Origin: Pseudogymnoascus destructans
Taxonomy: Eukaryota > Ascomycota > Leotiomycetes > Thelebolales > Thelebolaceae
Direction: 5' to 3'
Length of the DNA: 64,000 nt
NCBI RefSeq assembly: GCF_001641265.1
Contig: NW_020167529.1
Location: 769,001-833,000, forward strand
A program made the translations under genes and the position numbers. Of the stretch, positions 11,301-24,900 are shown one piece after another. The first letter of the stretch is position 1; each line of letters begins with the position of its first letter. The notes below the pieces were generated by a model. The model worked only from the letters and a program-made list of their open reading frames with translations, was not told where the DNA came from and searched no databases.

Positions 11301-13503
11301 GGTCCACACCAACTCTGAGGCAAAGCTCAATCCACTGAACGCCAGGAAGAAGTTCGGGACGAGCAATAACCAACATCTTTACCATTTGGTTCTCCTTTAC
11401 GGACTGGTCTATCTCGAAGCCAAATTTCGATGCATCTGCAGCGGAAAGACATATGGCCTTTGCGATGAAGTGGAGATTGGCCTTGTCGGACTTAGAGGCT
11501 GCTGCGGCGCAGTCCTTCTCTCCAACTTCGATGTCGCGAACCCAATGCCATAGGCCAGAGACAATCATTGGTGAAGTTTCTTGGGGGAGTCGTGCGTAGG
11601 TTTTCGATAACACCTCTATGCATTGTCGTCTCACAGCAGGCGGAACGTTTGCTGAGCAAATACAGGATATTACCCCCTGTGACCACGCGATGGCTGTCGC
11701 AGAATTCGGACCGGATGTAGAGGCTTCATCAGCTGTAGCCGAGAGGGCACGAATAAGCCAGAGACGATCCTCATCATTAGTTAATTTACTGTAAACTCGA
11801 TGATTGAGTAAGAATGAAGGTTTAGGTTCAAATGCCAGAGCTTGTTGAATAACCTTTGCTTTTTTGATGGCTTCGTTAACCTTCGAACTTCTCAAAGAAG
11901 GGAGTTTGGCTGCTGCTAGAGCTATCAAAACATAACCACCAACAACAACGCCGGATTGGCCAGCAGCAATGGGGTTTGAGGCAACCTCATCGAAGAGTTG
12001 AACCAAGCTTGGGATGGTGGCTTCAGCGAGCTCTATAACATTCTTATTTTCAAGGTCAGAATCCCCTTGTGCCCACAAAATATCACCCAGTCGAAGCGTC
12101 CACAGCTTTCGTAGTGGCGCTTTCTTTTCTGATAAGCCTTTGCTGAATGCTTCTAGGACCACCTTGGGAAGTGGTGTCCCATTGGTCAGTGACCATGATG
12201 TGTAAAGGGACAGAACCGATGTCTCTGCGCTCAACGCTCCTTCGTTGGGTTCCTTTGCGGCAACCGCAGAGACTGCCGGCAAGACCTTTTCTACCAAGCT
12301 TTCGGTTATCGGCAAAACCTTCAGAATTTCCGAATGCAGGATCCGATGATCCGCAGCCGGAAGCTTCCCAGACTTTAAGGGAAGCAGAATCTCGTTTGTG
12401 ATAACGCTGAGCGCAGAATCGTCGTGGCAACGAGGTATGGTGACTCGAAAAGCGCTATGCGCGCCGTTTCGAATGATTGCGTTTGTCGATTTAAGGTTTG
12501 ATAGTAATGGTTTCAAGAGGTTCCCCTGCAAAATCTTTGAAAGGTCGATGCTCTTAGGTAGCGATTCCACCAACGGCGTAATGAGATCATCCAGGACAAT
12601 CTCGGGGGCCCTGAGCAAGGCTTTTTCTAGGGATGGTGCTACGTGCTTCGCCAATTCCTCTGCACTAGTGAAATCCAAGAAGAAATCATAAAGTCCATTT
12701 GCAATATGGGCCGGCACTGGCGTCCGAGATCCAATAATCTCTCTTGTGTAGAAGTTGTAGTAATTTTCCTTCTTTCTTTCAAGAGTGCCTTTTGCTTCTG
12801 GTTTTCTCGAACAGACCCCAGCGATGACGCCCAGCATGATGGCATTTCTTGCGCTGGGCTGGGCAGCTTTCGCACTCAGTCCTTCAATCGCATCACTAAT
12901 CGAAGCCTCTGCCGAATCCTGGCAAGAAACAACCTTTCGAAGCGCCCTTCTAGTCACAACGAAAGCAGAGTGCCTAATATTGGGTTTTGTAGTTGTCTTT
13001 TGGCACTGTTCTAGAACCTTTGCGTCACTTGCAACTAGTTCCTGCCCCCAGATCGCCCAATAAGGTGTCCCACTGCACTCCTGAATAAGGATGCTGAACC
13101 ATTCAGTTAAAACAAACGCGTTGATAGCTGCTATGTTGGTTTTCGATGCCTCGGTATGTAAAGATTTGATGAAGGGAGAGAGAATGTCTGGGCTTGCGCC
13201 TGCTCGAAATACTGTCCTCAGACATTGTTCAACGTGGCGTCTAGAGCTTCGGTCTTGGTAAAAGGAATATGTGGTAAAAATAAGTTCCAGTAGAGTTGGA
13301 TACGATGACTGCTCGATTTCTACAGAGAATAGAGGTTAGCATGCTCACTGAATAGGTTCATCCTGCCACGCACCTTTGTTTGAGAGTCGTTCATCAATAC
13401 TGTGAAGATATGCTGTGCGGGTCGCCGTTGAGGAGGAGGAGAGCGCCTTTCTGCTGGCCTCGAGGTCCATTCCCCTTACATCTTTCAGATCTGCCCCTAC
13501 CAT
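5321..13503 (-). CDS. GCN1: eIF2-alpha kinase activator GCN1 (HEAT-repeat ribosome-associated protein, 4 exons)
   Basis: Ribosome-bound scaffold of the general amino acid control pathway; with Gcn20 it passes the uncharged-tRNA signal to the kinase Gcn2. Minus-strand exons 13374..13503, 11230..13319, 5919..11183 and 5321..5872 give 2678 residues, matching the size of yeast Gcn1 (about 2670). Introns are 46-54 nt with GTGCGT, GTATGT and GTGAGT donors. The protein is an almost unbroken array of HEAT repeats. The central EF3-like part and the region LGEDALPDLIPGL onward through GLADEVESIRDTSLRAAR are typical of Gcn1. The C-terminal end is acidic (GEGTSSDD). The start at 13503 gives a short N-terminus before the first helices; no alternative in-frame ATG is better. 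No frameshift or stop interrupts the reading frame. Confidence 0.95.
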
Positions 13504-13720
13504 CTTGCAATTTTACGGCAATGGAGCGGATTACTGAGGCGAGATAGTTCTCACCGGACATGGAAGTTTTGGTCGCCAGGGACGCTGAACGAAGGATTAA
13601 AGTTCACCCGAAGTTACTAAGTTACTAAGGTCTTAGGCACCCCCGCGTCATTCAACTTTATTTACGCGGTGGTGACCCCCGCCATTTTTTTCAATAGAAC
13701 GCCGACAAAATTATAATACT
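13504..13720. promoter_or_regulatory. Divergent promoter between GCN1 and the DExH helicase
   Basis: Only 217 nt separate the two start codons, so the genes must share or overlap promoter elements. The stretch is AT-rich next to the helicase start. It contains GTTACTAAGTTACTAAGG, a short tandem repeat near 13613-13630. No binding site is assigned. Confidence 0.6.
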
Positions 13721-16700
13721 ATGGCGGGAGGCAAAAAGAAAAAGAAGCCAGCATCAAACCCTGCCCGTGGCTTTGCTACGACCTCGGTGGCATCGAAGGT
13801 GAGAATTGAAGTTGCTGAAACCACACCTTCAGACGAAAGCCCAGACAATGAATCAGAGCAACGGAAGGATGAGACAACGACGGAAAGCTTGCCAAAGTCC
13901 ACAACAACCGGAAATACAGATACGCAGCTAACCCCCGAGCAATTCGAGAAACAACTCGAAGAATCGGAACTTCAAGTGCTGGTCGAAAAGTACTCGCAAA
14001 AAGCTAAACGGGATGCTGCCCGCCAGGTAACCAGGCTCCAGACAGATCGGCGCCTACTACGAGGCCAAGCCGACTTTTTGAATACACGAAAATGGCTCCC
14101 TCCAGATTTAATGGACGAGATATTGGATATAGTTACAGCGGATCATCGAGCCTTGGGCCCGAGCACAACAGACTCCCCTGCAACGTTGAAGCCGCTCACA
14201 GAGGAGGATCTAACCATAAAATTATGGACCCTACAGCAAGCTCTGGCCGGTGCAGGCTTCCCAGACGACAGAGTCCGCATGGCTCTCACATACATTCTAA
14301 GCATATCCGATAAGATGGTCAGCGGAAATAAAGATTCAATCTGGGGTCTTGAGGAATCTTTGCAGTGGATGGCACGTGAATGCTCCCGAGATGAGTTGCC
14401 GGACTATGAGAATTGGCAAACAAAATCCCTGTTGCAGCTAAAGTTACAAATGGGTAGGTCCTCATAGTGGGCGAAGCGTATCTTTGGATCAGTTAGCTAA
14501 CCGACCGACAATCAGACTCTCAAGCCGGCACACCTACGGTGTCAGGAATGACCACACCACGGCAGATAAAAGCAGATATACGCCACGTAGACTCGAAAGA
14601 CAGCATTGCAGAGCAACCCGTTACAAAAGTGGCCGCGCGACCCGCAAAGGCCGCAGTTGTCGAGTACGAGAGCGATATAGATGCGGACGAACTACTCCCA
14701 GAATATCTAGAAGCAAAGACGAAACTATTCCATCTACAACCCCCGAAAAACTCGGCACGGGGTGCAGCCCAGCGTGGAGCAGGGGCCAGCAATGGCAAGA
14801 GAAACAAGGGTACCCAAGCGCCCCAAGACCCAGAGATGGCAAAGCTACATAGGAAACTTGTGAAAATTGAATCCGACGTTCTTTTTGATCAATACGAGGC
14901 TGAACAGGAGTGGCAAAAGCGGAAGATTACCCTCGAGAAAGAAGCTGCGGCGAAAAGGCAGGAATTGTCTGGTGGCCCTCCCCCGAGGATCCCACACCCT
15001 GCTGAGTCTAGTGATGATGACTCTGATGATGAGATTATGCGCGCAGCTGCAAAAATGGGAGCAGACCTACTCGAAGATGATTCAAGCGATGACGATGGTG
15101 CCATTGCCGACCTGTTTGCAAATCTTCCCGTTACTGAAGTTGACCCAGTCACCGGGAAGAGCACTGTGGTTATCAACGATACCAATGGCGGCAAGATCAC
15201 CCTCAGAGATTTTGGAAAGTCGATAGGCATAAGTCCTAGAAGGGTATTAGAAGAAGCTTGCCGTTCTAGAGATTCTTCCGTGAAGATAGTTTACACGCTT
15301 GTCTCTAAAACTAGCTATTCCAACCGCCATTCCGTCAGGGTAAATTGGTCCAAGGCTCAAGAAGTCCCGTCACCAACTTCGGATTTTCCCGAGATTGATT
15401 GCATATGTTCACCAAAATCAATCACAATTACAATGACCAGCATCTCCACTCCTGATGCGGCCCAATCAGAATCTTACGCCGCAACCGTAGCGCTGTTTCT
15501 CATATTCAGCACTTCAGTGAGAGAAGAAAAAGTGTTCCTGCGGCTCCCTCCGGTATGGCGTGAGCTATGGACGGAGTTTGCTGTTGCAAGGAAAGAAAAG
15601 GCAGATGCGCTCGATAGAGAAGCCATTCGCGGCTTTCGGGATACTATCAGGCAGAAGAGGGATCGGGAAGAGGAAGATGGTGTCGTGCTGACGACTAGCT
15701 TTAGACGCCGTGCCTTATTAACTCCCAATGATACCAGCGATGAGTCTGGGACGGAGACACCAGGTAGCTCTAGTGTCTCCCCCGAGACTCTCAAGAAGAT
15801 ATGGCATGACAAGAGCAACACGCCCTCATACCAGACAATGCGGCAGTCTCGCATGCAGTTGCCTATGTGGGGCTACAAGGAGGAAGTTCTTCGTACAATT
15901 GATCGGGAGCAAGTAGTCATTATTTGTGGAGAAACGGGTTGTGGTAAGAGCACCCAGGTGCCGGCTTTTATTCTAGAACACCAGCTATCACAAGGAAAGC
16001 CGTGCAAGCTGTATTGCACAGAACCACGCAGAATTTCTGCAATTTCTCTTGCGAAGCGCGTGAGCGAGGAGCTTGGGGAACGTAAAGGGGATGTCGGGAC
16101 GCCCAGGTCATTAATCGGATATGCAATCCGTCTTGAAACCAACACATCTCGAGAGACTCGCGTTGTATACGCCACCACTGGAATTGTTATGCGCATGTTG
16201 GAAAGTTCCAACGATCTCAAAGAAATCACACACATAGTTTTGGATGAGGTGCACGAGAGAACTATTGACAGCGACTTTTTGCTAATAATCCTCCGGAAGC
16301 TGATGGCTCGGAGACCAGACCTCAAGGTTGTCCTGATGTCTGCTACTGTCGATGCCGAGAGGTTTTCAAAGTATCTGGACGGCGCCCCGGTACTGCAAGT
16401 CCCCGGAAGGACCTTCCCAGTTACTTCATGCTACCTCGAGGATGCCGTGGAGCTTACCGGTTATTCTTTGGATAATGGCTCACAAAATAAGAGATATACC
16501 GACTTGGACGACGATGCCGAATTGGAGGATGCACCAACAAGCGAAAAGACGAAGGCAGATAATACGAAGCTGCTGCGTGGTTATAGCGCCAAGACCCGGA
16601 ACACTATCCTCCAAATGGATGAGTACCGGATTGATTTTGAGTTGGTGGCACAACTCATAGCCAAGATCGCTACCGATGAGCGGTATGTTCCCTTCAGCAA

Positions 16701-18308
16701 GGCTATTTTGGTATTCCTACCAGGTATTGGGGAAATTCGCCAGTTGAATGACATACTTCTTGGGCTGCCCACTTTCCGAACGGACTGGTATGTATACCCG
16801 CTGCATTCATCCATCGCGAGTGAAGACCAAGAAGCGGCGTTTTTGGTGCCTCCTCCTGGAACTCGGAAGATAGTGCTAGCCACGAACATTGCCGAAACAG
16901 GTATCACAATCCCGGACGTTACCTGCGTAATAGACACCGGAAAGCACCGAGAGATGAGGTTCGATGAGCGGCGACAACTCTCGAGACTGCTGGAGACGTT
17001 TATTTCACGAGCCAACGCGAAGCAGCGACGAGGAAGAGCTGGACGTGTACAGGAAGGACTATGCTTCCACCTGTTTACGAAGTACAGGCACGATGAGCTC
17101 ATGTCTGATCAGCAAACTCCAGAGCTACTACGGCTGTCGCTCCAAGACTTGGCTATACGAGTCAAGACCTGCAAGCTGGGAGGCATCGAGGAGACGCTGG
17201 GTCAGGCCCTTGATCCCCCGTCGGCAAAGAATATCCGAAGAGCTGTCGACGCACTCATTGATGTTAGAGCACTCACCGCTGCCGAAGGGCTCACACCTCT
17301 GGGAATACAGCTGTCGCGTCTACCTCTCGATGTATTCCTGGGCAAGTTAATCCTGCTAGGAAGTATATTCAAGTGCCTTGATGCAACAATCACCGTCGCA
17401 GCAATCCTATCTTCCAAGTCGCCATTCCAGGCTCCATTCGGCGCACGCCAACAAGCAGACACAGTCAGGCTCGCCTTCCGCCGTGGTGACAGCGACCTGC
17501 TGACAAACTACAACGCATACCTAGCCTGGAAGCGCGTGTGCAACACGACCGGATCCGAGTACCAGTTCTGCCGCAAGAACTTCCTGAGCCCCCAAACCCT
17601 ATCCAACATCGAAGATCTTAAGGGCCAACTGACAGTCTCCCTCGTCGACTCTGGGTTCCTGCCCCTGACGGAACGCGAACGCGCGCATATCAAGCGAAAC
17701 AGATACTCGAGCCGACGCCACGATTTCTTCGAGCTCCCGCAGCGCGCCAATGTAAACAGCGAGAACGACCTGATTACCCAATCCGTCATCGCCTGGGCGC
17801 TGTACCCGAAGCTACTCGTTCGCGATGGCAAGGGCTTCCGCAACGTCGCCAACAACCAATCCATATCCCTGCATCCCACATCCGTCAACAAAGGCCATCA
17901 TGAGATCAACTGGCTCTCCTATTACCACATCATGCAAGCCAAGCAGTAAGTTCCCGTCGTCTACTCATTACCACACTCCATACTAACCCATACTTTAGAT
18001 TCTACAACGCGCACGAAACCACCGCCGTAACCGACTTCGCCATCGCCCTCCTCTGTGGCGACGTACGCTGCGACTTCTACGCCGGCGTTCTAATCCTCGA
18101 TGGCAACCGCGCGCGCTTCGCCGTCTCGGACTGGAAGACCATGGTTGTGCTCCGGACGCTACGCATGCGCCTGCGCGAGATCATGACGCGCAGCTTCAAA
18201 AATCCAGGGAAGCCCATGCCTGAGGGTCTGGCGAGATGGTTGGAGATTTGGCAGAGAATCTTTTCCCAGGAGAATTTGCTGCTTGCGAAGGGGTTGGTGA
18301 GGACGTAG
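13721..18308 (+). CDS. DExH-box ATP-dependent RNA helicase (DHX57 / Ucp12-like, 3 exons)
   Basis: Exons 13721..14453, 14516..17945 and 17999..18308 give 1490 residues. Helicase motifs in order: motif I GETGCGKST (about residues 716-724), motif II DEVH (about 821), motif III SAT (about 853), motif V ETGITIPDVTCVIDTG, motif VI QRRGRAGR (about 1081). After these come the helicase-associated HA2 region and the OB-fold C-terminus, which runs over the second intron into exon 3. The order, length and Lys-rich start match the fungal family of yeast YLR419W and fission yeast ucp12, related to animal DHX57/DHX29. An acidic low-complexity region precedes the core. Residues 125-200 look helical and may be UBA-like (inference). 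The precise RNA target is unknown; a role with ribosomes or mRNA is likely from the family. Confidence 0.93.
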
Positions 18309-20225
18309 GGAGTGGGTTTGATGGAGATATCTAAGAGGGGTAGAGATCGTATAGAGGAGGGGCTTGAAGGGCAACGGGAGTGTGGCATGTGGTGGGCATC
18401 ATAGTGAGCATACTGGGATGGGATGGGAAAGTGAGCATACTGGGCATATCAAGCTCCGGCTTCAAGGCGTTGTTGCTGCTTGCAAGGAAATGGAATGAAA
18501 TCAATCGCATACAGATAAAGATCAAATGAACATAAACGTTCGTATCATGAATCTCGGTCTCAAATCCCATTCGTGCCATCTCCACTGCCTACTCTCGCCC
18601 AGCTTCCTCCACGACCTCTATCCGTCACGAGGGAATATCTCATCGTGAAGCACGACACCCCATCAGACTGCAAGAAAGTGGACATGCAGCCCATCCCCCA
18701 AATCCTTCAGCGGACCGAACCAACAAATCACCTCACCCACCACCAACAGCGCACCCCACACACCTTAATTTATGCCTCCCCTCCCCTCCCCTCCCCTTTC
18801 CCTCCCCGTCCTCCTCCCCACCCAGCCCCCCTGCACCAACACGCACCCAAAACGGCACCAGCCTGTTCCGCTCCGCACGCCCAGAACCGGGTGTAAGCAC
18901 ATCCCGCAGCGGGCCCCCTTCTAAACCCCCTTCAGCCACCCGGGAATCCTCCTCGGGGATCTGTACTTCGCCGGTGTGGTATCAGAGGTGTTGGGGAGCG
19001 GGAGAATCTACAATATTTCTCCACTCGCGTGCCTTGCACGGTTGCCTGGCTAGATACCTGGCCGCACGCATGAAAAGCAGAGGGCCGACGCCGCGCCGTG
19101 AGGACGGGAATGGTGTGAGATGCGAGCAGGGGTGGGGGAGTTGGGAGTTGGGAAGAGTGAGGAGGAGGGCGGGACAGTGAGACCTAAACTTAGAACTTAG
19201 CACCTCGCGCGGCGCGCGCTTTCGCTGTGTAGTGGAGGACAGTTTGTTTTCCCCTCCGAAACCGAGCATGTCAAGAAACCCAGCGAACGACGCGCGCTAC
19301 TAAAAAACGCCATCTCACACGACGTGCAGCGGCGTAGACACCGACCCCTGGACCTCGCGAATCACAACTCGTCCCAAGGCGCCCGGCGCTTACACGGCTG
19401 CGGCGCGCGATAGCGTGTGTGTGCGTGTGCCTATGGTTCTGAATCTGTCTCGGAGTATTGATTGGTTCCAAACATCCAACTCGCGCAGATACACGCAGGT
19501 CCACGCACGCGCATGGTTGCTGGAAGAAGCGAGCGCGAGGGGGCGGGTAGGTGCATATACGGGTAGGTGCATATACGCGGCTGGAGGCGGGCATGGCTAC
19601 GCTCGTGCAGGGAAGAGGTGGGGATGGGGGAGGGTAAAAATAGGATTGGTGGGTTGCAGGGGTGGGGGGTGATTGGTGATTGGTGGGGTGTGATTGGTGA
19701 GGAGGGAGTTGATGGGGTGGTGGTGCAAGGGGTGGTGGGTTTGGGGTGTTTGGACTTGGGAATGGCTTGTGCGACGATGATGAGCCTTGGGGATGATGAT
19801 GGGGATGGGGTAGAGGGATGAGGGGGTAGCGCCATTGGGTGGTGCGATGCCGTCTGGCCGGAAATTAATTTTGCGCTTTCTGCCGCCGGGTGATGCCGCT
19901 GGAGTGAGGCTGGGTGTTTGTGGAGTCTGTTTACTAGAAGGGTGCGGATGGGATGGGTTGGAGAGGTTTGTTTCGGACTCTGTGCTTACTGTGTTGACTC
20001 TTGATGGCTCTACATGGTATATTGAGGTGCAATTATAGAAACTACTATAGAATTGCTGGGTTGTAGTATAGAATAATACAACAAGTATTGTGCACCGGCG
20101 CCTACTGCGAGTCTGCCTGCCGTAAGTGGTCATGTGTTTAAACCCGTAAACATATTACGGACGAAATCCAAACCTAGTAAACGTCCGTAACCACCCGTAG
20201 CAACTAAGTAGAGTTTTAAGGCAAG
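18309..20225. other. Intergenic low-complexity stretch, no supported gene
   Basis: Between the helicase gene and the transposon island. It holds C-rich runs (about 18775-18840), G-rich GGTGATTGGTG-type repeats (about 19665-19830) and a duplicated GTAGGTGCATATACG at about 19548-19577. Several overlapping ORFs exist on both strands, all rich in Pro, Arg or Gly as expected from skewed base composition; none has a domain. Confidence 0.5.
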
Positions 20226-20320
20226 TACAGTCAAGTCGCGCTAAGTCGATACATTGTAGGCAGCTAAAATATATAGACTTATCAAGAAAACCGAGATATC
20301 AAATTTGCCAAGCTATTACA

Positions 20321-21656
20321 TCATCCACTGGTCCAATGTGCCCTGTGACAGCTGAGCGGTTCAAATCGCTCAAATGAGCGTAAATATGCTGTATCAACCC
20401 CATCTTTAGACTCAGTATACCTAATCAGAACTTGCAAAGCCTGTTGAGCAGCTTCTATAGAGTATATTGGCTGTTCAGGTTGCTCTCCGTCTTCATCATC
20501 TTGAGTATCCTGAATATATTGTGATACAACATCTTGTAATATATCATCACTATTACTTGCCTCCTCTTGTACTGATTCATCAGCTGGATTTAAGAAGTTT
20601 GCAAGGTCCATAGCGTCGCGAATATGCCCAGCATTGTTAACTTGATTGTATAGGTTGCTTAGCGTAGGGAGAGGTTCAAGAGGCAGCTGTAACGGTTGAA
20701 CAACTATAGTGCTTTTGCGGAAACAGTTATAGATAGTTGTATTCGTAACATCGTGATACCAAGCGCGAATTAGCCAGCGAAGTGCAAAGTGAAGAGACAT
20801 AAGATCAAGAGGGTTGGTGTTGTTCTCAAATGATGTAAGCATGAATTCAAGCCATTGTCGACAGTAATGAGCTTTTAGAGAAACTATAATGCCCTGGTCG
20901 AGTGGTTGGAATCGACTTGTCAGGTTTGGAGGTAGCCAAATAATCCGTATGTTCAGAGGAGGAGGATTATCTTTAATAGCTGCAATGTGTGCAGAGAAGT
21001 TGTCCATGGTAAGGAGTATAGATCTAGAACTTCCTATATGGAGGTAAAAGGCCTGTAACCACTCCGCCATGATATATTGATTCATCCATGCTTTCTTGTT
21101 CCATCTCCACTCTCCTCCCATTGTTGAAACATTAACTCGTCGTAAGGCGTGTGGCACCTTTGCATTGCCAATAAACCAAGGTCAGAATCAGTCTGAACCT
21201 GTAGCATTGGTACAAACTGCAACAGTAATGTGTGCCTTGTCTTTCTTCAATCCGAGCCTTCCTTGTGATGAGAGTCCCCTTGATGGTGTCATCCTCCAGT
21301 AAAGCCCTGTTTCATCCATGTTATATATATCTTCCTCTTTGAAATCTCCTGCTAGTGTTTGAATTGCCTTCATCTCGTCTTCTGCTGTTGTAGGAACTGA
21401 ACCTGCTTCGCCGTGTCTAATGTGGTTATTGCTCTGATGTTGTTTCTTAAAATTTCGAGCCAACCTATACTAAAATTAGGTATAGGCTTATCCGTGTATT
21501 GTGGTAACAACTGCCAGATTTGTTTCGCCTTCTCTTGCAGTATATCCCCGGTTGTTATCCCTCCTTTTTCTTCAATGTGCTTTTGCCACTTGAAAAGAGC
21601 AGCCTCGAGCTCTGGCCAAGCAGGAGCTTTACGTCGTTTGGCAGTAAGATGGGTGC
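20321..21656 (-). pseudogene. pogo-like DDE transposase, main part (degenerate)
   Basis: Reads right to left: KRRKAPAWPELEAALFKW (CENP-B-type HTH region), then the DDE_1 catalytic domain with MDETGL, LLTMDN and PLDQGI, which supply the three acidic residues. The gene is broken by a one-base frameshift near 21462 (after the Gly-Trp-Leu motif) and by two in-frame TGA codons at about 21180-21190 between Thr-Gly-Ser-Asp and Pro-Trp-Phe-Ile-Gly. Both stops are one transition away from sense codons. The C-terminal end at 20321 is intact. The N-terminal pieces lie beyond the inserted retrotransposon (27423..27548) and beyond the palindromic element (29038..29083). No active transposase can come from this copy. 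Confidence 0.88.
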
Positions 21657-21881
21657 TGTTACGATGGTCACGGAGGTCAAGAAGCCAGTCCAGAGAATAA
21701 TAAGCTAGGTTGAATCTAAAGAGAGAAGAAGAAGAAGAAGGAAGGAAGGTGAGGCTATTCATCGTAATATACAGTTGTCTGCTTAGCAGTTGTAGCCTTG
21801 GTGGCTAAGGCTGCACCTGTAACAACCGTAACAACCGTAACAACCGTACAACCGTAACAACCGTAAGCTATAATCGTAACA
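21657..21881 (-). repeat. Left (3') LTR of the degenerate Ty3 element
   Basis: 225 bp, TG...CA ends. It carries several AACCGTAACAACCGT-type repeats near its right side, which account for most of the length difference from the other LTR. Confidence 0.9.
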
Positions 21882-21927
21882 CTACCCCCCCCCCCTACTA
21901 AGATTGATCTCCTGATCAAGAGTAAGA

Positions 21928-24900
21928 TCATTGTGGCTTCTGTGGGTATTTTCGGTGGAAAGCTTGTGTGAGTTCAGGTGCATTGTTGAAGTTTGTAGCA
22001 GGAAACCAAGTGTTGTCTGGTGGGTGGTTCTTCCATGCTGCCATATAGAACAGCTTCTTCCGTAGGAATTTAGAATCTAGGATTTCTTCAACTTCCCATT
22101 CAAGTTCATCTTCTATAACGATTGGCACGGGTGGTTCATGGTGCTGGCCTTGTAAAGCATCATCTGAGTCAAGTCGTAAGAGGTTGCTGTGAAAGACAGG
22201 ATGTATCTTCATGCTTGGTGGTAGCTCTAATCGATATGCCACTTGCCCAATTCGTTCGAGAATCTTATACGGACCAACTTGCTTGTGATCAAGTTTCTTC
22301 GATGGCCTCTGAGTCCTGATATTTCGTGTAGATAGCCATACTTGATCTCCAACCTGATATCTTGGTGCAGCTTTCCTGCGTTGATTTGCGAATGTCTCCA
22401 TGCGAGTTTGCGAGAGTGCGATTTGGTCTTGCAGAAACTCCCAAATAACTTTCATGCTTTGTATCATATCCTTGTGTTCCTGTGGCGCTATTTGGAACTC
22501 GCTGTTCTTAATATCAAAACTCATTCTTGGCTCGAAGCCCTTATTTGCAAAGAATGGGCTGATTTTTGTAGAGTCTGAAGGTAGAGCATTTGCTGCAAAT
22601 TCTGCCATGCAAAGATATTCGACCCAGTTGTCTTGGAGATAGTTAACATGAGCTCGTAAATATCGTTCAAGTTCTGCATTGAACCTCTCAGTTTGCGTAG
22701 ACAATTTTGTTATAACTTTTCCAAACTTTGCAGAGGATTTTCCACACTGCAGCCACGAACTGGGGGCCTCTGTCTGAGATGATCGAATTTGGTAAACCAT
22801 GGTGTTTCCATACATGTCGAAGGAGTAGCTGTGCTGTTGCTTCTGCAGTTGTGCCTTCTTGGCCTGCAAAGCATGGGATAAAATGGCATTCTTTTGTAAG
22901 TCGGCATGCTACGACAAGGATAGCATTGTTTCCTTCACACAATGGCAATCCTGTAATAAAGTCAAGTGATATGTCCTGCCACAGCTGGCTGCCAACAGGG
23001 ATTGGTTGAAGAAGTCCATTATAAGCATCTCTTGTAGGTTTTGATCTTTTGCAGATATGGCAGTTCTTGATATATTGTATAATTGTCTTATCCATCCGGG
23101 GCCAGTAATACTGTCTTTTGATGACCCAAATCATCTTCCCAATGCAGGGTGTCCCATTGCTGGTTGGTCATGAATTTCTTGTAAGAGTTCGACATGAGCA
23201 CTTTCTGGAACCCAGACTCTATTATGATAATATAAGAGCCCTTCCTTCACCTCGCAATATGCTAGAGCTATGTCTGGACTGTTTCGTTCTCCATTCTGAA
23301 GCTTCTGAATAGTGTCTTTGCATAAGCTGTCTTGAAGTTGTGCAGTTTGGATTTTGTCTAGAATACTTGCTTCCTGTAGGTGGACTGGCGCGAGTTGGAT
23401 GTCTTGATTCACCTTAGCATCTTCAAATTTCCTTATCTCTTGGAGGTCTGGATGGAGTCTCTTGAGTGGTAGCAGGGTTTGAAGTTGTTGTTTTTGGCGG
23501 TCATCTTCTTCGTTCCCTTCTGGTCTATCTCCTGGTCTTCGAGTTAATGCATCTGCTTGTCCGTTCTGTTTCCCAGGTCGATATATAATTTGAAAGTTAA
23601 ACCTTGACAGAAACTCAGCCCATCGAGCTTGCCTTCGAGTAAGCTTCTTTGTTGTCATGAAGTATTCAAGACTCTTGTGATCTGACAAAACTTGGACTGG
23701 CATTGCTGTGCCCTCGACTTCTGGTCTCCATGCTTCGAAGCATCTGATGATGGCGAGTAACTCCTTGTCATAGATTTCGTAATTGCATTCTGCAGGTGCC
23801 ATCTTTTTCGAGAAGAATGCAACTGGATGTAGGATTCCCTTGTCATCTTTCTGTGACAGTACCCCTGAGGAAATAAAATCTGAGGCATCAGCTTCAACAT
23901 AGGCTGTCTTCTCTCTATCGAAATGTCGTAAGACTGGGGCTTCTGTGACAGTCTTTTTCAGAAGTGTGAATGCTTCCTGACATGCTTCTGTCCATTCGAA
24001 GACATGGTCTTTTTTCGTTAAGTTGACGAGTGGTTTCATGATGTTTGAATAGTTCTTGATAAACCTTCGATAGAACACACAGAATCTGATAAAAGCTTGC
24101 GTGTCCCGTAATGATTTTGGTGCTTTCCAATCGAGTATAGTGTTCACCTTTCCAGGATCCATGCGAATTCCATTAACTCCAATGATGAGTCCTAAGAATT
24201 TTGTCTCTTGAACAAAGAATTCACATTTTGCTATATCTGCTTGTAGTCCTGCTTCTCGAAGCTTTTGTAGAACCATTTTGACATGCTTAACATGTTCCTC
24301 CTTACTTGTGCTATAGACAAGAAGATCGTCCATGTATGCAGTGACGAATTTGTTTATGTATTCCATTAATGTTTCATTCATATATCGTGCGAATGTTGCT
24401 GGGCCATTCGTAAGTCCAAATGGGAGAACTTTGTATTTGTATGATCCAAATCGAGTTTTGAATGTTGTCAGATCTTCGTCCTCCTCTGTCTGCATGCGAA
24501 TTCGATTAAAGGCATGTCTAATATCAATCTTTGTAAGATATTTGGCACCCATGATTTGAGCCAATGTTTCATCAATGAGGGGAAGTGGGTATGAGTCTTT
24601 CCTTGTGATCGCATTTAGTTTGTGATAGTCTACGCAAAATCGAAGTCCACCTCCTGGTTTGCGTACAAATAACACAGGTGAGGCAAATGGTGCTTTGCTA
24701 GCTTCGATGAATCCTTTGGTAAGATTGTCCTCCACGTATTTCTTCACAAGATCAAGCTCTTCTCGAGACATGTTATAGAGTGGTGCATGCCCTAGTTTCG
24801 AGTTCCCTTCTAACACAATGTGATGGTCTGCATATCTGTGAGGCGGGAGCTTGTCTGCAGCCTGTTTTGAGAACACATCGAGATATTTATGGAACTCCTT

